Source: Deinococcus malanensis
Lineage (GTDB): Bacteria > Deinococcota > Deinococci > Deinococcales > Deinococcaceae
Assembly (NCBI RefSeq): GCF_014647655.1
Contig: NZ_BMPP01000035.1
Span: 1-16,864 of the forward strand
Length of the DNA: 16,864 nt
Reading direction: 5' to 3'
Shown here: piece by piece, positions 13,632 to 16,864 of the stretch
Position numbering within the stretch: the first letter of the stretch is position 1
How the letters are laid out: the number at the start of each line of letters is the position of its first letter
Translations under genes and position numbers: made by a program
The notes under the pieces: model-generated
Told to the model about the DNA's origin: nothing
What the model saw: only the letters and a program-made list of their open reading frames with translations
Database searches by the model: none

Positions 13632-15254
13632 TCAGACGTCAATGATCTGATGATTCTCCAAGTGCCACCGACGTGTTGCCACCTTCCGCATGAGCGTACG
13701 GTCATGCGTCGCGAGCAGCACTGTCCCTGGATACGACAGAAGGAGTCCTTCCAACGCCTCGATGGCCTGGAGATCCAAATGGTTGGTGGGTTCATCCAAA
13801 ACCAGCACCTGGGCCCGCGTGACCCCCAGGCGGGCAAGCGTCAAGCGAGTTCGCTGACCACCTGACAGGTGCGAGACGGCATTCGCAGGGCCTCCAGGAA
13901 CCCCGAGCTGGGCCGCGACTTCATGTAATTGATGTGGCGTCAGCATCGGATTGGCTGCAAGGAGTGCCTCACCCACAGTCACGGTGCACCTCAGCTCCTC
14001 ACCCAGTTGACCTGCGGTGTACCGGGTCAAGCCAGTCCCCCACCGGACCTCTCCCGAGCGATGCAGGGAGGCGTTGGGCGTTCCCATCACGAGGGCCGCG
14101 AGGAGGGAGCTTTTTCCACTGCCGTTGACGCCCGTCAGTACGATCCGCTCGCCTCGCCGCACGTTCAGGTGTACGTTCTTCAGGATGACCTGATCTCCCC
14201 AGGCGACTTGCAGATTGCGGACGGTCAACACGTCCGTCGGTCCTGACGTTACGTCAGGCAGGTTCAGACTGATCATCCGCCGGTCGTCGAACGGTTTTGG
14301 GGGCGCTGCCTCATCTAACCGTGCAGTGGCGCGCTCCAGCACCCGGGCACGCCCTGCGTTCACATTCTGAGCATTCTGCGCTTTGCCTTTGGCGAGCAGC
14401 TTGTCAGCGTCACGTGCCCGCTTGTGGTTGTATTGGTTCGCGCTGCGCGCTTTGCTCTGCCGCAGTTGCCGCTCTTCCTGCAGGGCAGAACGTTTGCGTT
14501 GATACGCTGCATGGTCTCGCTCCTGAGCCGATCTCAATGCCGCTTTGACGGTCATTGCTTCTGTGTAGGCGCCGGGGTACACGGTCAGGGTGCCCCGTTC
14601 CAGCTCTGAGGTGCGGGTCGTCACCGCATTCAGGAATGCCCGGTCGTGGCTGGCCAGCACAAAGGCCGCTGGGCTTGCCTGAACCCAGTGTTCAAGCCAG
14701 GTCACGCCGTTGGCATCAAGGTCGTTCGTGGGTTCATCAAGCAGGTACACATCCGCAGGACTCAACAGCAGTTGAGCGAGCATCAGGCGCCTTTTTTGCC
14801 CACCTGATAGGGTACTGGCCGCCATATCCTCGTGCAGATGCAGACCAGCCAGAACTGCTGCGGCGAGCCCTTCAAAGAGGTAGCCGCCCGCCTCGCGGTA
14901 CGCCTCCTCTGCTTGTACGAACGCCAGAGCGTCGTCCTCTCGGCCGTGGTCAAGTTGTGCGGCAGAGGCGTCCAACGCGACGCGCGCTTCCTTCAGTGCA
15001 GGCGGCGTCACGGCGTCCAGGACTGTGGTTTCGTGCAGCTCTGTGAGCTGTGCCATGTAGGCCACGCGCGCTCGCCCGGTTACTTGTCCTGAATGAGCTT
15101 GCTCGAGGCCAGCCATGAGACGCAACAGGGTGGTCTTCCCGCTGCCATTTTCACCAATCAGTGCGAGGCGTTCGGCTGGTCCGATATCCAGGGTGATGCC
15201 CGAAAAGACGGGCGTGTCACCAAACGTATGGGACACATTTTTGAGTTGTAACAT
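13632..15254 (-). CDS. ABC-F family ATPase (ribosome-associated, possible antibiotic resistance)
   Basis: 540 aa, two ATPase domains in one chain and no membrane segment. Domain 1: Walker A GENGSGKTT (34-42), signature LSGGQKRR (149-156), Walker B VYLLDEPTNDLD (169-180), switch His SHD (202-204). A charged interdomain linker (about 235-315, rich in Arg, Lys and Gln) follows; in ABC-F proteins it enters the ribosomal E site and reaches the peptidyl-transferase centre. Domain 2: GVNGSGKSS (375-383), LSGGQRTR (463-470), VLVLDEPTNHLD (483-494), ATHD (515-518). All ATP residues are intact. The layout fits ABC-F proteins, some of which give resistance to ribosome-targeting drugs; others are translation factors, and the sequence does not decide. 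The ATG at 15254 is preceded by GGAG. A promoter lies about 145 nt upstream with a structured leader. Confidence 0.9.
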   Translation of the reverse strand: MLQLKNVSHTFGDTPVFSGITLDIGPAERLALIGENGSGKTTLLRLMAGLEQAHSGQVTGRARVAYMAQLTELHETTVLDAVTPPALKEARVALDASAAQLDHGREDDALAFVQAEEAYREAGGYLFEGLAAAVLAGLHLHEDMAASTLSGGQKRRLMLAQLLLSPADVYLLDEPTNDLDANGVTWLEHWVQASPAAFVLASHDRAFLNAVTTRTSELERGTLTVYPGAYTEAMTVKAALRSAQERDHAAYQRKRSALQEERQLRQSKARSANQYNHKRARDADKLLAKGKAQNAQNVNAGRARVLERATARLDEAAPPKPFDDRRMISLNLPDVTSGPTDVLTVRNLQVAWGDQVILKNVHLNVRRGERIVLTGVNGSGKSSLLAALVMGTPNASLHRSGEVRWGTGLTRYTAGQLGEELRCTVTVGEALLAANPMLTPHQLHEVAAQLGVPGGPANAVSHLSGGQRTRLTLARLGVTRAQVLVLDEPTNHLDLQAIEALEGLLLSYPGTVLLATHDRTLMRKVATRRWHLENHQIIDV

Positions 15255-15315
15255 CTCGACTCCACATCAGGTCAGGGTCTCAGCAGATAGGCCAAGACAA
15301 GCAAAGAACCAAGGG

Positions 15316-15336
15316 TTAGTGGAGAGAGATGGTCAA
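15316..15336 (-). CDS. Possible 6-codon leader peptide of the ABC-F gene
   Basis: GGAGG at 15344-15348 is followed 7 nt later by TTG ACC ATC TCT CTC CAC TAA (peptide MTISLH). The ribosome binding site is better than that of the ABC-F gene itself, 61 nt downstream. Short leader peptides that stall drug-bound ribosomes control several resistance genes of this type, so the arrangement is suggestive only. Confidence 0.3.
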   Translation of the reverse strand: MTISLH

Positions 15337-15370
15337 GGAAGATCCTCCGGGGAAAGAACGGCAACCCAAC

Positions 15371-15385
15371 ACCGGGAAACCCGGT
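15371..15385 (-). promoter_or_regulatory. ACCGGG-AAA-CCCGGT dyad at the start of the ABC-F leader
   Basis: A perfect 6-bp inverted repeat with a 3-nt loop, beginning about 5 nt after the predicted transcription start. It would be a 5'-end RNA hairpin or an operator. Confidence 0.4.
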
Positions 15386-15395
15386 CGTCGGAATC

Positions 15396-15424
15396 AACAT
15401 AACCGGTGTCAGGCGACAACTCAA
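15396..15424 (-). promoter_or_regulatory. Promoter TTGAGT-N17-TATGTT for the ABC-F gene
   Basis: -35 TTGAGT at 15419-15424 and -10 TATGTT at 15396-15401 with a 17-nt spacer. Transcription would start near 15390, leaving a leader of about 135 nt, which is long for this window. Confidence 0.55.
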
Positions 15425-15707
15425 GCATTGACCGGGGGAGGGGTCGGATCGGTGACGTACTTCGAGTCACTAACGACGTGGACCAGGCAGGGCTTCCAGG
15501 TCACCGCTTCAGAAGCACCATTCTCCATGAGGGAAGGAAGGCATGGCACGGGGTCATGAAGTACGAGATGACCGTTGCGCCAGGAATATTTTTAACCAGC
15601 ACTGCCGCTGCTGGTCAGTCGACCGACAGCGGGGAGCCCGTCACATCAGGCCAGTTGAGAGTACACCCCGCAGCTGAACGGCTGATAGAGACTGTCCCGC
15701 CTCTTGC

Positions 15708-16075
15708 TTAGAACATCGTGATCGTCGCGGTGCTGCGGGAGTCCTCCTCCGTGAACAGCACTTTGCCCTTCATGGTCGTTGTCCACTTGTCGTGCTGACC
15801 CGTCGTGAGCAATTTCGGTCCAGCCTGCGTCATTTTGAAGGTGTACTCAACATCCCAGCCACGGTCATTCCGAGCGTAATAATTCACGTTGAAATTCAGC
15901 CGGCTTTGAAGGCTGAGGTGGGCGTGTTCTTCGCGCTGATCAGACGATACTCCAGGTGAGGGTACTTCGACGACCATTGTGACACGCCCACCTGGGCGCT
16001 GATCGTGTCACTGCACTTGTTCGTTTCGATGCGTTCTGCTTCGGGCGCTTTCTCCCGTACGGCCGTGAGGGTCAT
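15708..16075 (-). pseudogene. Hypothetical protein gene split by one frameshift
   Basis: Frame one starts at ATG 16075 (GGAG upstream) and reads MTLTAVREKAPEAERIE, NKCSDTISAQVGVSQWSSKY, EYRLISAKNTPTSAFKAG, then TGA at 15896. A frame shifted by one base continues LNFNVNYYARNDRGWDVEYT, KMTQAGPKLLTTGQHDKW and TMKGKVLFTEEDSRSTATIT, ending TAA at 15708. Both parts have strong G/C third-position bias, so they are one gene of about 122 residues with a base missing near 15896-15915. The product looks beta-rich and small; no signal peptide is visible at this start and the family is not recognised. An N-terminal part may also be lost, since the upstream frame is blocked by TGA. It is divergent from the lipoprotein at 16233. 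Confidence 0.55.
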
Positions 16076-16232
16076 GCTGCTGCGCTCCAAATGCCATCAC
16101 CTGAAAGCCCGGCATACCGCAATGGAGTGCTCTTTGTTCTTCAGACCGCCCATGGTAGGAGCGTGCAACATCTGCCAGCCATTCCCACGCTCGTACCTTA
16201 CATCCACGCTCAAGGAGCGAAGGAGCATAGAC

Positions 16233-16864
16233 ATGAAGACACACGTGAAGAAGTCGGGAATGGTTGTCGCACTGCTGCTCTCCATGGCGCTCAGCGCCTG
16301 CACGGAGACCGGCACTGTCCCTCCGGTGAACCCTACGCCTCCGACCAGCCCGGCACCCGGCCCCGATCCCATGCCCCCTTCAAACCCCGTCCCACCCAGC
16401 GATCCAGTTCCCACCCCGCCTGCACCTACCCCGCCCGCACCCACTCCACCCGCGCCTTCTCCCACACCACCTAGCGACCCCGTGCCGCCCGCGCCCACCT
16501 ACGGTTACATCACGGGGACGGTGGTAAACGAGCAGGGGGTGCCGCTGCCTGGGGTGGAGGTCGTGGCAGACAATACCGCCGCGTACAACAGCAACCTCAT
16601 CGCCCGGACCGATGCCCAGGGACGCTACAAGATCGACGTCCGCAACGCGCCGGTCACCTTCAACATGAGCGCCACCATGACGATCAGGTACGAGGGCCAC
16701 TCGATCGGCGTCAACCTGGTGCCTGACAACACCGAGACAGTCCCAGGCGGTGTGGGAGGTGTGCGCAACTTCACCTTCAAGCCCAAACCCCTCTCGCAGG
16801 CGGACCCCTACGGCAACCTCGCGTGTGTGTTTGTCGAGCGTGAACCGGGCAACTTCAGCGTCGA
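16233..16864 (+). CDS. Lipoprotein with Pro-rich stalk and carboxypeptidase-regulatory-like domain (3' truncated)
   Basis: The gene starts at ATG 16233 behind AGGAG and runs off the right edge (210 codons seen). Residues 1-23 are a lipoprotein signal: KK near the start, VVALLLSMALS core, then the lipobox LSAC with Cys23 as the likely lipidated residue. Residues 28-88 are a flexible stalk with repeated Pro-rich PTPPAP and PPSDPVP units. From about 90 the sequence YGYITGTVVNEQGVPLPGVE, VVADN and TDAQGRYKIDV is typical of carboxypeptidase-regulatory-like / CnaB-type beta domains (GxVxDxxGxPLxGVxV, TDxxGxYxI). It continues with a beta-rich part to the window end, containing a Cys. Such proteins sit on the cell surface or periplasmic face; the function of the rest is outside the window. 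Confidence 0.85.
   Translation, partial: MKTHVKKSGMVVALLLSMALSACTETGTVPPVNPTPPTSPAPGPDPMPPSNPVPPSDPVPTPPAPTPPAPTPPAPSPTPPSDPVPPAPTYGYITGTVVNEQGVPLPGVEVVADNTAAYNSNLIARTDAQGRYKIDVRNAPVTFNMSATMTIRYEGHSIGVNLVPDNTETVPGGVGGVRNFTFKPKPLSQADPYGNLACVFVEREPGNFSV

Larger units (their letters stand above)
15255..15707. other. 453-nt intergenic region upstream of the ABC-F gene
   Basis: The 3' half (15255-15424) holds the promoter and leader of the ABC-F gene. The rest, to the stop codon at 15708, has no coding bias on either strand. A weak imperfect hairpin (CCGCTG/CAGCGG, about 15604-15631) may terminate the minus-strand gene that ends at 15708. Confidence 0.4.

Noticed and set aside
15272..15400. A 42-codon frame upstream of the ABC-F gene
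   Set aside because: Its ATG lies inside the predicted -10 box, so it would not be transcribed, and it has no ribosome binding site.
16097..16498. Minus-strand Gly/Val-rich frame
   Set aside because: It is the mirror of the Pro-rich stalk of the lipoprotein and has no start signal.
1..16864. CRISPR array, tRNA or rRNA
   Set aside because: No regularly spaced repeats, tRNA T-arm motifs or rRNA-like stretches were seen on reading both strands.

Overview
The window looks like a chromosomal or megaplasmid accessory segment of a Deinococcus-type bacterium. This is an inference from high GC with strong G/C third-codon bias, TANNNT -10 boxes sitting 6-7 nt before start codons (leaderless transcripts, common in that group), and the mix of exported cupredoxins, small Arg-rich proteins and lipoproteins. 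No rRNA, tRNA, CRISPR array or complete mobile element was seen.

Layout. 1-109: the C-terminal end of an unrecognised protein. 199-1730 (minus): an APH-fold phosphotransferase and, upstream of it, a RimJ/RimL-type acetyltransferase. 1938-4298 (minus): a copper module made of a multicopper oxidase (two oxidase cupredoxin domains plus a C-terminal plastocyanin-like domain) and a secreted two-domain cupredoxin, separated by a 15-bp hairpin. 4351-4689 (minus): a decayed RusA-type Holliday-junction resolvase. 4980-5438 (plus): a second GNAT enzyme, convergent with a secreted two-repeat protein (5599-6600, minus) across a shared 16-bp hairpin. 6941-7390 (plus): an LprI/DUF1311 protein. 7556-7717 (plus): a 53-aa Arg-rich protein. 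7718-8517: an 800-nt gene-poor stretch. 8518-9336 (plus): an alpha/beta hydrolase whose Shine-Dalgarno lies in a 14-bp hairpin.

9519-10042 (plus): a leaderless ArsR-type regulator overlapping by ATGA a second small Arg-rich protein, a paralogue of the one at 7556. Then an IS3 OrfA remnant (10124-10315), a 69-aa minus-strand protein (10406-10615), a secreted 191-aa protein (11018-11593), a multi-pass membrane protein (11809-12431, minus), a frameshifted hypothetical gene (12609-13591, minus) directly downstream of an ABC-F ATPase (13632-15254, minus) with a structured leader, a second frameshifted gene (15708-16075, minus), and a divergent lipoprotein with a Pro-rich stalk and a carboxypeptidase-regulatory-like domain that runs off the end.

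The best candidates for something undescribed are the small Arg-rich protein pair, one member translationally coupled to an ArsR repressor, and the copper pair with its unusual domain arrangement. Three minus-strand genes (11809, 12609, 15708) each need the same one-base correction to read through, which is either real decay or a sequence error pattern.
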